DNA of 8,097 nt from Bacteroidales bacterium (GTDB lineage Bacteria > Bacteroidota > Bacteroidia > Bacteroidales > VadinHA17): the NCBI GenBank assembly GCA_025455505.1, contig JALOMK010000090.1, positions 1 through 8,097 on the forward strand, given 5' to 3'. The notes below the pieces were generated by a model. The model ran no database searches and had not been told where the DNA came from. It worked only from the letters and a program-made list of their open reading frames with translations. This document shows positions 1-5,566 of this stretch, piece after piece. Position 1 is the stretch's first letter, and every line of letters starts with the position of its first letter. Position numbers and translations under genes: made by a program.

Positions 1-390
1 ACAAACAATTATGTTTCGGAAAAGTCGGAAAGCGATGCAGGATGGCTTTTTCCTGACGGTGATGAGGTGGGTTCGCTTGGCTACAATGACATGTTCGCTG
101 ACATGTTCGATTCAATCGAGCAGAAAAAGCTGCCCTTTGAGACTTTTTACGACGGGTATGTTGTAAATGCAATAATTGATGCCTGCTACAGGTCGGCTGC
201 ATCGAAAAAATGGGAACCTGTTGATCTGAAGGTGTGGAGGGGACAGACCAGCGCCGGCAGTGGTAAGGAAATAAAAGAATTTGACAGTGATCATATACTT
301 ATTAAAAAGGAGGTTATGCCCGACGGAACCATAAAGGTTATGCTGAAAGAAAAGAAAAGCGGACGGATTATTGAAAAGTTACTCAGTTAG
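1..390 (+). CDS. Gfo/Idh/MocA-type oxidoreductase, C-terminal part (5' end outside window)
   Basis: The frame is open from the first base, so this is the last 129 residues of a longer protein. A GTG at 67 is internal, because the coding frame continues upstream of it. The stretch GYNDMFADMFDSIEQ, then an FYDGYVVNAIIDACYRSA-like helix and WEPVDLKVWRG, resembles the end of the substrate-binding half of Gfo/Idh/MocA family NAD(P)-dependent sugar or polyol dehydrogenases. In that family a conserved acidic, aromatic helix is followed by a D-G-x-x-V...A...S pattern. The Rossmann NAD-binding half and the catalytic Lys/His lie outside the window, so substrate and reaction cannot be named. After WRG (about residue 81) comes a charged tail of roughly 48 residues, ending in KKSGRIIEKLLS. 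The gene ends in TAG at 388-390 and is followed by an AT-rich hairpin. Family assignment is fairly good; the specific function is unknown. Confidence 0.72.
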   Translation, partial: TNNYVSEKSESDAGWLFPDGDEVGSLGYNDMFADMFDSIEQKKLPFETFYDGYVVNAIIDACYRSAASKKWEPVDLKVWRGQTSAGSGKEIKEFDSDHILIKKEVMPDGTIKVMLKEKKSGRIIEKLLS

Positions 391-402
391 CAGGATTTGC
401 AA

Positions 403-428
403 AAAAAATGAAGAAAAATTCATTTTTT
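403..428 (+). terminator. AT-rich hairpin after the oxidoreductase gene, possible terminator
   Basis: A perfect 10-bp inverted repeat, AAAAAATGAA (403-412) and TTCATTTTTT (419-428), encloses a 6-base loop (GAAAAA). It lies 12 bases after the stop codon. The downstream arm supplies a T-run, and more T-rich sequence follows to about 446. The stem is almost entirely A-T, so it is weaker than a classical intrinsic terminator. Its position between two unrelated genes supports the call. Confidence 0.45.
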
Positions 429-460
429 GATATTTTTCCCTTTTCTTTAGGTCACCAATA

Positions 461-501
461 TGCTGATAAACTAATGGTATCAAATTTGCTGATTAAACTA
501 A
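461..501. repeat. Imperfect direct repeat upstream of the cytochrome gene
   Basis: TGCTGATAAACTAA (461-474) recurs as TGCTGATTAAACTAA (487-501), differing by one inserted T. The starts are 26 bp apart. The second copy ends 10 bp before the cytochrome start codon. Between and into the second copy lies CAAATTTG (481-488), one mismatch from the Bacteroidota -7 element TAnnTTTG, with no clear -33 TTG at the right distance. The pair could be a regulator site around the promoter, but the region is AT-rich and chance is possible. Confidence 0.35.
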
Positions 502-511
502 AAACCATACG

Positions 512-1045
512 ATGATTATGAAAAAACTGTTTTTGATCATTTTCGCAGTACTGATTGCCGGTTCTGTGGCATCAGCCCAGAACTTCAAGTACATCGGGGC
601 TGACAAGTGCAAGCCCTGCCATAACAAACCGGCCACCGGAGACCAGTACAACAAATGGCTAAAGGATCCTCATTCCCGGGCCATGAAATCGCTTTCGAGT
701 CCCGAATCGATAGAGTGGGGAAAGAAGAACGGCGTTGCAGATCCTTCCAAGGAGGCGAAGTGTCTCAAATGCCATTCTACCTACGACCAGGTTGATCCGA
801 AACTGAGGGCAACAATTCTGCAATCGGAAGGTGTTTCATGCGAAAGCTGCCACGGACCAGGCAGTTCGTACAAATCACCGGCTGTTATGAAAAGCAGGGA
901 GCAGTCGATAAAAATGGGACTCATTGTCCCCGACAAGAATCTTTGCATAAAGTGCCACAACAAGGAGAATCCCTTCCACAAGGAATTCAACTATGAAACT
1001 TTCTGGGCAAAGATAGCTCACCCGAATCCCGAAGCCAAGAAGTAA
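512..1045 (+). CDS. Exported tetraheme cytochrome c, c554 family
   Basis: This 177-residue protein begins with a Sec-type signal peptide: KK, a hydrophobic core, and a likely cleavage after SVASA near residue 22. It should therefore be periplasmic. Four heme-attachment CxxCH motifs are visible, at C33-H37 (CKPCH), C84-H88 (CLKCH), C110-H114 (CESCH) and C145-H149 (CIKCH). The order and surrounding sequence fit the cytochrome c554-type multiheme family: QYNKWLKDPHSRAM after the first heme, and GVSCESCHGPGSSY at the third. H54, H156 and H170 are candidate distal heme ligands (inference). Its role would be periplasmic electron transfer; partner and electron acceptor cannot be told, as no reductase or quinol-oxidising subunit lies nearby. 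The ORF has two nearby starts, 512 and 518 (MIMKK). The second, MKK, would be just as good a signal peptide start. The gene appears monocistronic, with hairpins on both sides. Confidence 0.88.
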   Translation: MIMKKLFLIIFAVLIAGSVASAQNFKYIGADKCKPCHNKPATGDQYNKWLKDPHSRAMKSLSSPESIEWGKKNGVADPSKEAKCLKCHSTYDQVDPKLRATILQSEGVSCESCHGPGSSYKSPAVMKSREQSIKMGLIVPDKNLCIKCHNKENPFHKEFNYETFWAKIAHPNPEAKK

Positions 1046-1064
1046 TCATTCTATTAATTATAGC

Positions 1065-1102
1065 AAAAGGCCTTTGCCGCATATGTGGCAGGGGCCTTTT
1101 TT
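1065..1102 (+). terminator. Intrinsic terminator of the cytochrome gene
   Basis: A 16-bp stem pairs 1065-1080 (AAAAGGCCTTTGCCGC) with 1085-1100 (GTGGCAGGGGCCTTTT) around a 4-base ATAT loop. Thirteen pairs are Watson-Crick and three are G-U wobbles. The right arm runs into TTTTTT ending at 1102. It begins 19 bases after the cytochrome stop codon. The A-run on the left arm means it could also act on the opposite strand. Confidence 0.88.
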
Positions 1103-1114
1103 GTTAAATATTAT

Positions 1115-1122
1115 TAAATTTG
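1115..1122 (+). promoter_or_regulatory. Candidate Bacteroidota -7 promoter element for the tandem SiaB-like gene
   Basis: TAAATTTG is a full match to the Bacteroidota -7 consensus TAnnTTTG. It lies 31 bp before the ATG at 1154 and directly after the cytochrome terminator, so transcription would start near 1129 with a leader of about 25 bases. I see no TTG at the usual -33 spacing; the nearest TTG (1101-1103) is too close. The region is AT-rich, so a chance match is possible. Confidence 0.42.
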
Positions 1123-1153
1123 TTTCAGGTAGTTCAAATCCTGACAAGAGCTG

Positions 1154-2314
1154 ATGGATATCATCCGTCATATACGTGATATTATGACCCGCGACAGGCT
1201 GATGTTTGTCTACAGGGGAGAGGTAACGGGTGACAATTCGATCCCACTTCTTATGCTTCTCGAACGCGAGATGCAGGGTTCAGAATTTGCATTTATCGGC
1301 AGGAAGAGGCTGTTCATGTTTGTTCTCGAGAGCCTGCAGAACGTGTCAAGGCACAGTCCCGGTCCGGAACATGCTGAAATGTCACTCGTAGTGTTTGCCA
1401 AGAACGACACCGGCTACACAGTTACAACTGCTAACGTACTTGAATCATCTTCAACCGCCGGCCTGAAGCGTAAACTCGATGAGATTAACAGTCTCGACAC
1501 TGAAGAAATAAGGACAATTTACAGGCAGATGCTCGGGAACGCGGAATTCAGCACAAAAGGAGGGGCGGGACTTGGTCTCATTGAGATGGCAAAGAAAACA
1601 GGGAACAGGCTTGATTACGACTTTGTGGAACTCGGTGGCGGATTTTCATATTTCATTCTCAGCAAAACAGTGGGGCCGGCAGGAGTTGGTTACAATACGA
1701 AAGGCGAGAAGTCGAAATACAACGGGAATGAGATCATGAAGCTTGAAAAGCTCATGGCAGTCAACAACATATACCTTATCTGGTCTGGGCACATATCGCC
1801 TGATATAGGGAAGGAAGTTCTTTCCTTCACAGAGACCAGGATGAGGGAGGAAGAGATTGGTTCGGGTCTGAGGAAAAGAATTTTCAACATCCTGGTTGAG
1901 ATACTTGAGAATGTTGCAAGGTATTCCGCATCAGCCAGCGCAGAAAAGGAGTTCGGGATGCCTGTTGCGACTCTAAGGCTCGATGGCGACACGTATTCGA
2001 TTACAACGGGTAACCTTATTGAATCATCAGGGGTTGCAGGACTGAAGGAGAAGCTCGACAATGTAAACACATGCGACAGGACAGGCCTGAAACAGATGCT
2101 TGCCGACAGTCTTATGGGTAGGTCAGGGGGTAAAACCGCCGCGGGCATGCTGGGACTTATAGAAATAGCCCTCAAGGCATCGGGGAAGCTTGTGTATGAG
2201 TTTGACGAGGTAAACGAAATGTATTCCTACTATACTCTCAATGTGAGGATCTGCGACAGGGATAATCAGGATATGATTTCAAACCTGAGTTCTGAACCGT
2301 CCCATACGGCATAA
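1154..2314 (+). CDS. Tandem SiaB-like (DUF6272) GHKL-type protein kinase, two domains in one chain
   Basis: This 386-residue soluble protein, with no signal peptide or membrane segment, is an internal duplication of one domain. Copy 1 spans about residues 5-172 and copy 2 about 200-366, joined by a polar linker. Aligned pairs include GRKRLFMFVLESLQNVSRHS (49-68) with LRKRIFNILVEILENVARYS (239-258), YTVTTANVLESSSTAGLKRK with YSITTGNLIESSGVAGLKEK, and GLIEMAKKTG with GLIEIALKASG. Each copy resembles the SiaB/DUF6272 family, a GHKL ATPase fold. In Pseudomonas aeruginosa, SiaB phosphorylates SiaC to control the diguanylate cyclase SiaD. Copy 1 keeps the N-box-like E59/N63 and a glycine loop, KGGAGLGL (135-142). 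Copy 2 keeps E249/N253, but its loop is KTAAGMLGL (327-335), so three glycine-loop positions are changed. No phosphatase, SiaC-like or cyclase gene adjoins it. The start ATG is fixed by an in-frame TGA 12 bp upstream. The 3' end overlaps the convergent phosphoesterase gene by 49 bp. Confidence 0.8.
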   Translation: MDIIRHIRDIMTRDRLMFVYRGEVTGDNSIPLLMLLEREMQGSEFAFIGRKRLFMFVLESLQNVSRHSPGPEHAEMSLVVFAKNDTGYTVTTANVLESSSTAGLKRKLDEINSLDTEEIRTIYRQMLGNAEFSTKGGAGLGLIEMAKKTGNRLDYDFVELGGGFSYFILSKTVGPAGVGYNTKGEKSKYNGNEIMKLEKLMAVNNIYLIWSGHISPDIGKEVLSFTETRMREEEIGSGLRKRIFNILVEILENVARYSASASAEKEFGMPVATLRLDGDTYSITTGNLIESSGVAGLKEKLDNVNTCDRTGLKQMLADSLMGRSGGKTAAGMLGLIEIALKASGKLVYEFDEVNEMYSYYTLNVRICDRDNQDMISNLSSEPSHTA

Positions 2315-3012
2315 CTGCCGCCGTTGATCCAGTCGCCCAGGAATACTATTTCACAGGCAGGGCTCAGCATGTATTTCATTTCAAGATGCCTGTGCCCGAA
2401 AATGAAATAATCGACTCTTTCCGACATCATCACCTGTTTTGCATACCTGATAAGATCCTCTTTCTCATCTCCCATGAATTCAAGCCTGACCCCTTTTCCC
2501 AGCCTTGAGCTGAGCGACCATCGCTGCCCTATACCCACACCTATTGCAGGATGCAGGGAAGAATAAAGCTTCTGTAATGTCTTGTTGCGGAACACGGAAA
2601 GAAGCACCTTATAACCAATGCTCTGCGATCCGAGTCCCTCGCCGTGGGCAAGATGGAAGATCTTTCCGTTGATGTCAATTGTGAGAGGGTGATAGTGCAC
2701 TATCATACCACATTCCTCCGAAAGGTAGCTGCCTGTCCACATGTCGTGGTTGCCCGTGAAGAAGTGGACAGGTATTCCGGAATCCGTAATTTCCGACACT
2801 GCACCGAGGAACCGTGTGAAGCCCTTCGGGACTACGTGTCTGTATTCCCACCAGAAATCAAATACATCGCCAAGCAGGAAGATCTCCGTGGCATCAGCAG
2901 CTGCCTGTCTTAGCCAAGCGGTGACTCTTTTCTCCCTGAGGACGGGAGAGCTGCCTGCAGGCAGACCGAGGTGAAAATCGGACGCGAAGTATATTTTGGA
3001 ATTCTTTTCCAA
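2266..3012 (-). CDS. lpxH: UDP-2,3-diacylglucosamine diphosphatase (LpxH-type metallophosphoesterase)
   Basis: LpxH hydrolyses UDP-2,3-diacylglucosamine to lipid X and UMP on the inner face of the cytoplasmic membrane, in lipid A synthesis. From the chosen start the protein has 248 residues, usual for the family. It carries the calcineurin-like dimetal site in order: SDFHLG (D12, H14), LLGDVFDFWWE (D49, D52), GNHD (N88, H89, D90), HGEGLG (H123) and FGHRH (H207, H209). These correspond to the metal ligands of E. coli LpxH, and the FDFWWE/GNHDMW context favours LpxH over a generic phosphoesterase. The frame stays open far upstream, but that part lies antisense-free inside the preceding coding gene. 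No ATG or GTG occurs between that gene's stop and the first metal motif, so TTG at 3012, 11 bp after the upstream stop, is the likely start, giving LEKNSKIYFASDFHLG. It is the third gene of the operon. Its 3' end overlaps the convergent SiaB-like gene. Confidence 0.85.
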   Translation of the reverse strand: MEKNSKIYFASDFHLGLPAGSSPVLREKRVTAWLRQAAADATEIFLLGDVFDFWWEYRHVVPKGFTRFLGAVSEITDSGIPVHFFTGNHDMWTGSYLSEECGMIVHYHPLTIDINGKIFHLAHGEGLGSQSIGYKVLLSVFRNKTLQKLYSSLHPAIGVGIGQRWSLSSRLGKGVRLEFMGDEKEDLIRYAKQVMMSERVDYFIFGHRHLEMKYMLSPACEIVFLGDWINGGSYAVWDGSELRFEIIS

Positions 3013-3023
3013 AGCCCGGGGGA

Positions 3024-4181
3024 CTATTTGAACAGCTGTTCGAGTTTGATAGCGAGTGCCCTGTTGTGAAGGTTGACAGCTATGATGTCTCCGTCCCTGT
3101 CGAAAAGGTAGTTTGACGGGAGTGACTGGACATTGAACAGGCGGGCGTATTTTGGATTCGCGGGATCGTCTTCCCGTGTGCTTATCCATGGCAGTTCATC
3201 AAAGCTGACGGATCTTTTCCAAAGATTCTCATCCTGGTCGAGGTTTACCTGGTAGATCTCAAATCCCCTGTTCCTGTATGTCTTGTAGAGTTCCTTCAGC
3301 CTCAGGTTTTCGTTCACGCATTCCGCCGATCGTACCGACCAGAAGGAAAGGAGGACATATTTTCCCTTAAGAGATGAAAGTGATATCCTTTTTCCGTTCA
3401 CGTCGGAAAGTTCAGGATCGAGTTTAGTAACAGGCATGTTTTTCGTCAGCTCTCCAAGACGGTTGGCATACATCTGGTTGAGCTCCTTCTGGAAATCCAT
3501 TGCCAGGGCCTGTACCTGCTTTGATCCGGGGTAGTATTTCCCGAGCGAGTCTGAAAGTATCTTGAGGAACTGCAGATCCTTCGGATCATAGAGCACATAT
3601 GCCTCGGGAGTCAGTTTCTGGTACACCGCTTTTACGGAGGCCAGGGAAGTAGTATTGCTGATAATGAACTCAATGTTTTTGCTTCTCTGTTTCATTATGA
3701 GCTTGTTGTAGGCATCCTCAAGCGCGGCGCCCTCAGCATCGAAACCTGGCTTTGCTGACAGCTCCCTGTACAGAGTGCTGAGCGAATCGAGACTCTTTTT
3801 GGTCCTTTCAAGGGTTTCGTCGAGGTATTTGATCTTTGAGCTTCCTTCCGAACCGGATACTGAGTATTTTTCAAAAAGGTTCCTTCCTTCCGATTCGATT
3901 TTAATTTTTTCACCCGGGGCTGCCAGGAGAGTAATGAAATCGGATTCTGACCAGCCCAGCTGGTAGAAGTCGGGACCGGCAGTCCTGACCCTCAGCCTGA
4001 ACCTTCCCTTGCTGTCGACTTTTGCAGAGTCGGTAAGCACAGGCGTATCGATCTCCAGCCTGTTCAGAAATATGGTGTTCTTTTTCTCTCCCTTTATTAC
4101 TCCTTCTATTGTGAATTTGTCTTTATTGCTGCAGCCCGCAATCAGCAATGCTGATGCAATTATTAATATATAACGTTTCAT
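3024..4181 (-). CDS. DUF4369/TlpA-like thioredoxin-fold lipoprotein with degenerate active site (SAEC)
   Basis: This is a 385-residue predicted lipoprotein. MKRYILIIASALLIAGC gives a signal peptide with lipobox LIAG-C17, so it should sit in the periplasm, tethered by lipid. Residues about 22-110 resemble the DUF4369 beta-rich domain (FTIEGVIKGEKKNTIFLNRL), 115-245 is a helical linker, and 253-385 is a TlpA/AhpC-TSA thioredoxin-like domain. The paralogue just upstream has WAAWCGPC where this one reads WSVRSAEC (281-288). The nucleophilic first cysteine is therefore serine (S285), and only C288 remains; the cis-Pro region SLPSNY (P355) is kept. Classical disulfide exchange looks unlikely, so a binding, chaperone-like or partner role is possible (inference). 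ATG at 4181 is chosen because it begins the signal peptide. An upstream in-frame ATG at 4241 would add 20 polar residues and overlap the preceding gene. It follows that gene by 37 bp. Confidence 0.84.
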   Translation of the reverse strand: MKRYILIIASALLIAGCSNKDKFTIEGVIKGEKKNTIFLNRLEIDTPVLTDSAKVDSKGRFRLRVRTAGPDFYQLGWSESDFITLLAAPGEKIKIESEGRNLFEKYSVSGSEGSSKIKYLDETLERTKKSLDSLSTLYRELSAKPGFDAEGAALEDAYNKLIMKQRSKNIEFIISNTTSLASVKAVYQKLTPEAYVLYDPKDLQFLKILSDSLGKYYPGSKQVQALAMDFQKELNQMYANRLGELTKNMPVTKLDPELSDVNGKRISLSSLKGKYVLLSFWSVRSAECVNENLRLKELYKTYRNRGFEIYQVNLDQDENLWKRSVSFDELPWISTREDDPANPKYARLFNVQSLPSNYLFDRDGDIIAVNLHNRALAIKLEQLFK

Positions 4182-4218
4182 CGGTCCTGGAATCATGTCA
4201 ATAGATGATTGTTTAGTT

Positions 4219-5385
4219 TTATTTCCCGAACACTTCGGCAAGTTTTGTCAGGAGGGCATCGCCTCTCAGGTTCCTGGCGATGATGTTGCCCTCCCTGTCG
4301 AGCAGGAAATTTGACGGGATTGATTCTACATTGTATAATTTAAGTACCGGTGAATTCCAGTACTGAAGGTCGCTCACATGTATCCACCTTCCAAGCTTAT
4401 CATCCTCTATTCCCTTGAGCCAGGCTTCTTTTGTCTTGTCGATCGACACCTGGTAGATCTGGAATCCTTTCCTGCGATACTTGTCGTATGCTGCAACAAG
4501 GTTGGGATTTTCCATCCTGCAGGGGCCGCACCATGCTGCCCAGAAATCGAGCAGAACAACGGATCCCCTTGTTGAAGATAATGTTATTGTATCGCCTTCA
4601 GGGCCCGGCAGGCTTATATCGGGAGCGAGGGCTCTCTCGCCGGGAGCCGGTCCTGCCTCCGCTCTTCCGCCGAAGTTCTCGACAAGGAGCTGAACCTGTT
4701 TGTGAAGCGACATCACCGGTTCATACTGGGGATATTGCCTGAAGAGAGCGGAGTCAACTTTTACGAACCAGGCAAGGTCTTCCTCGGCGTTGAGTACTGG
4801 AACAGCCGGGGCTACCTGCTGGTAAAGCGCGATAAGCGTCTCGAGCGAGCCGAGGTTAGAATCGATATAATCCTTCGTGAACTGGTTTATTTCAGTGAGA
4901 TAGCCTTCGGCAACCGAGTCGAGCGAATCTATGACTGCAGGGAGCCTGGGGTTGTCGATGTTTTTCATATATGTTTCGTTCAGGCCTCCAAGTACGGCTA
5001 CTGTCTTTCTGAGGGCATTGTTGTATCTGACAACATTCTCAGTACCGGCTGATCCCCTGATGACAGACGGAAAATTAAGAGAATCGCGGTGCGATCCGAT
5101 GCTTATCTTTTCTCCCGGGCTGACAACAAGAGTAAGAAAATTATTCTGGCTGAACCTTAGAATATACATTGAAGGATGCTCCGTGTCGAAACTGAAAGCG
5201 TATTTTCCACCGTCGCCGATCTTAACCGAATCAACAGGTTTGAGCCTGTCCGACATCAGTTCGTCGAGATAAATATACTCTCCCAGGGTGGGGCTTTCAA
5301 GAGTTCCGGAAATTGTCACAGTATTGTTCCTGCATCCTGCAAGCGCGATGATTGCAAGTAGTACCAGCGCCGACCTTAGCTTCAT
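4219..5385 (-). CDS. DUF4369/TlpA-like thiol-disulfide oxidoreductase lipoprotein
   Basis: This 388-residue predicted lipoprotein is the first gene of the minus-strand operon. A signal peptide ends in lipobox LAG-C18. An N-terminal DUF4369-like domain (about 22-110: VTISGTLESPTLGEYIYLDEL) is followed by a helical middle region (about 115-238). A TlpA/ResA-like thioredoxin domain (about 250-388) has the full active site WCGPC (C286, C289) and cis-Pro P357 in SIPSNF. Proteins of this build are numerous in Bacteroidota and are thought to reduce or exchange disulfides of periplasmic proteins, for example in cytochrome c maturation. The specific client is unknown. A tetraheme cytochrome gene lies 3 kb away, but the link is only suggestive. 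The ATG at 5385 is chosen over a TTG two codons earlier (5391). The next gene is a paralogue of the same architecture with a mutated active site. Confidence 0.87.
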   Translation of the reverse strand: MKLRSALVLLAIIALAGCRNNTVTISGTLESPTLGEYIYLDELMSDRLKPVDSVKIGDGGKYAFSFDTEHPSMYILRFSQNNFLTLVVSPGEKISIGSHRDSLNFPSVIRGSAGTENVVRYNNALRKTVAVLGGLNETYMKNIDNPRLPAVIDSLDSVAEGYLTEINQFTKDYIDSNLGSLETLIALYQQVAPAVPVLNAEEDLAWFVKVDSALFRQYPQYEPVMSLHKQVQLLVENFGGRAEAGPAPGERALAPDISLPGPEGDTITLSSTRGSVVLLDFWAAWCGPCRMENPNLVAAYDKYRRKGFQIYQVSIDKTKEAWLKGIEDDKLGRWIHVSDLQYWNSPVLKLYNVESIPSNFLLDREGNIIARNLRGDALLTKLAEVFGK

Positions 5386-5425
5386 CCACAAAATATTTAG
5401 TTAACAATGAACTTTCAAAGCGCAG

Positions 5426-5433
5426 CAAAGTTA
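5426..5433 (-). promoter_or_regulatory. Candidate -7 promoter element for the minus-strand lipoprotein/lpxH operon
   Basis: Read on the minus strand this is TAACTTTG, a full match to the Bacteroidota TAnnTTTG element. It lies 40 bp upstream of the ATG at 5385, giving a leader of about 30 bases. No clear TTG is seen at -33. It sits in the 181-bp divergent intergenic region (5386-5566). For the plus-strand debranching gene the best match there is AATTTTTG (5517-5524), one mismatch off. Confidence 0.4.
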
Positions 5434-5505
5434 TTCTTTTTTTTATCCTTCCATACACTCAGTTAACGGATATTTAATTTTCTTTGCATCATGAATCTCA
5501 GCTTG

Positions 5506-5528
5506 TTTGGTAAAGTAATTTTTGGTAA
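5506..5528. repeat. Short direct repeat in the divergent intergenic region
   Basis: TTTGGTAA occurs at 5506-5513 and again at 5521-5528, a 15-bp period, 38 bp before the debranching enzyme start. The second copy overlaps the weak -7-like AATTTTTG. AGTAA (5514-5518) and TTACT (5530-5534) also form a small inverted repeat around the second copy. It may be a regulator site for the glycogen operon, but it is short and AT-rich. Confidence 0.25.
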
Positions 5529-5566
5529 CTTACTAAACTGTATTCTTAATTCTCAAACAGAAATCT

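Noticed and set aside
67..390. A separate 107-residue gene starting at GTG 67
   Set aside because: The same frame is open to base 1 and the sequence continues the oxidoreductase C-terminal domain, so the GTG is an internal valine.
1690..2175. A 161-codon open frame on the minus strand
   Set aside because: It lies wholly inside the second SiaB-like domain, is serine/proline-rich in the way of a shadow frame, and has no recognisable motif.
2303..2324. Hairpin ACGGC...GCCGT as a terminator between the convergent genes
   Set aside because: The stem is only 5 bp with a long loop, and no T-run follows on either strand.
3013..3189. N-terminal extension of the LpxH-type protein back to an ATG at 3189
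   Set aside because: It would overlap the paralogous lipoprotein's coding end by over 160 bp, and the extra residues look like out-of-frame translation of that gene.
4182..4241. Start of the second lipoprotein at the ATG at 4241
   Set aside because: It would put 20 polar residues before a clear lipoprotein signal peptide and overlap the preceding gene.
4702..5052. A 116-codon plus-strand open frame
   Set aside because: It is antisense to the helical region of the active TlpA-like lipoprotein, whose coding evidence (lipobox, CGPC, cis-Pro) is far stronger.
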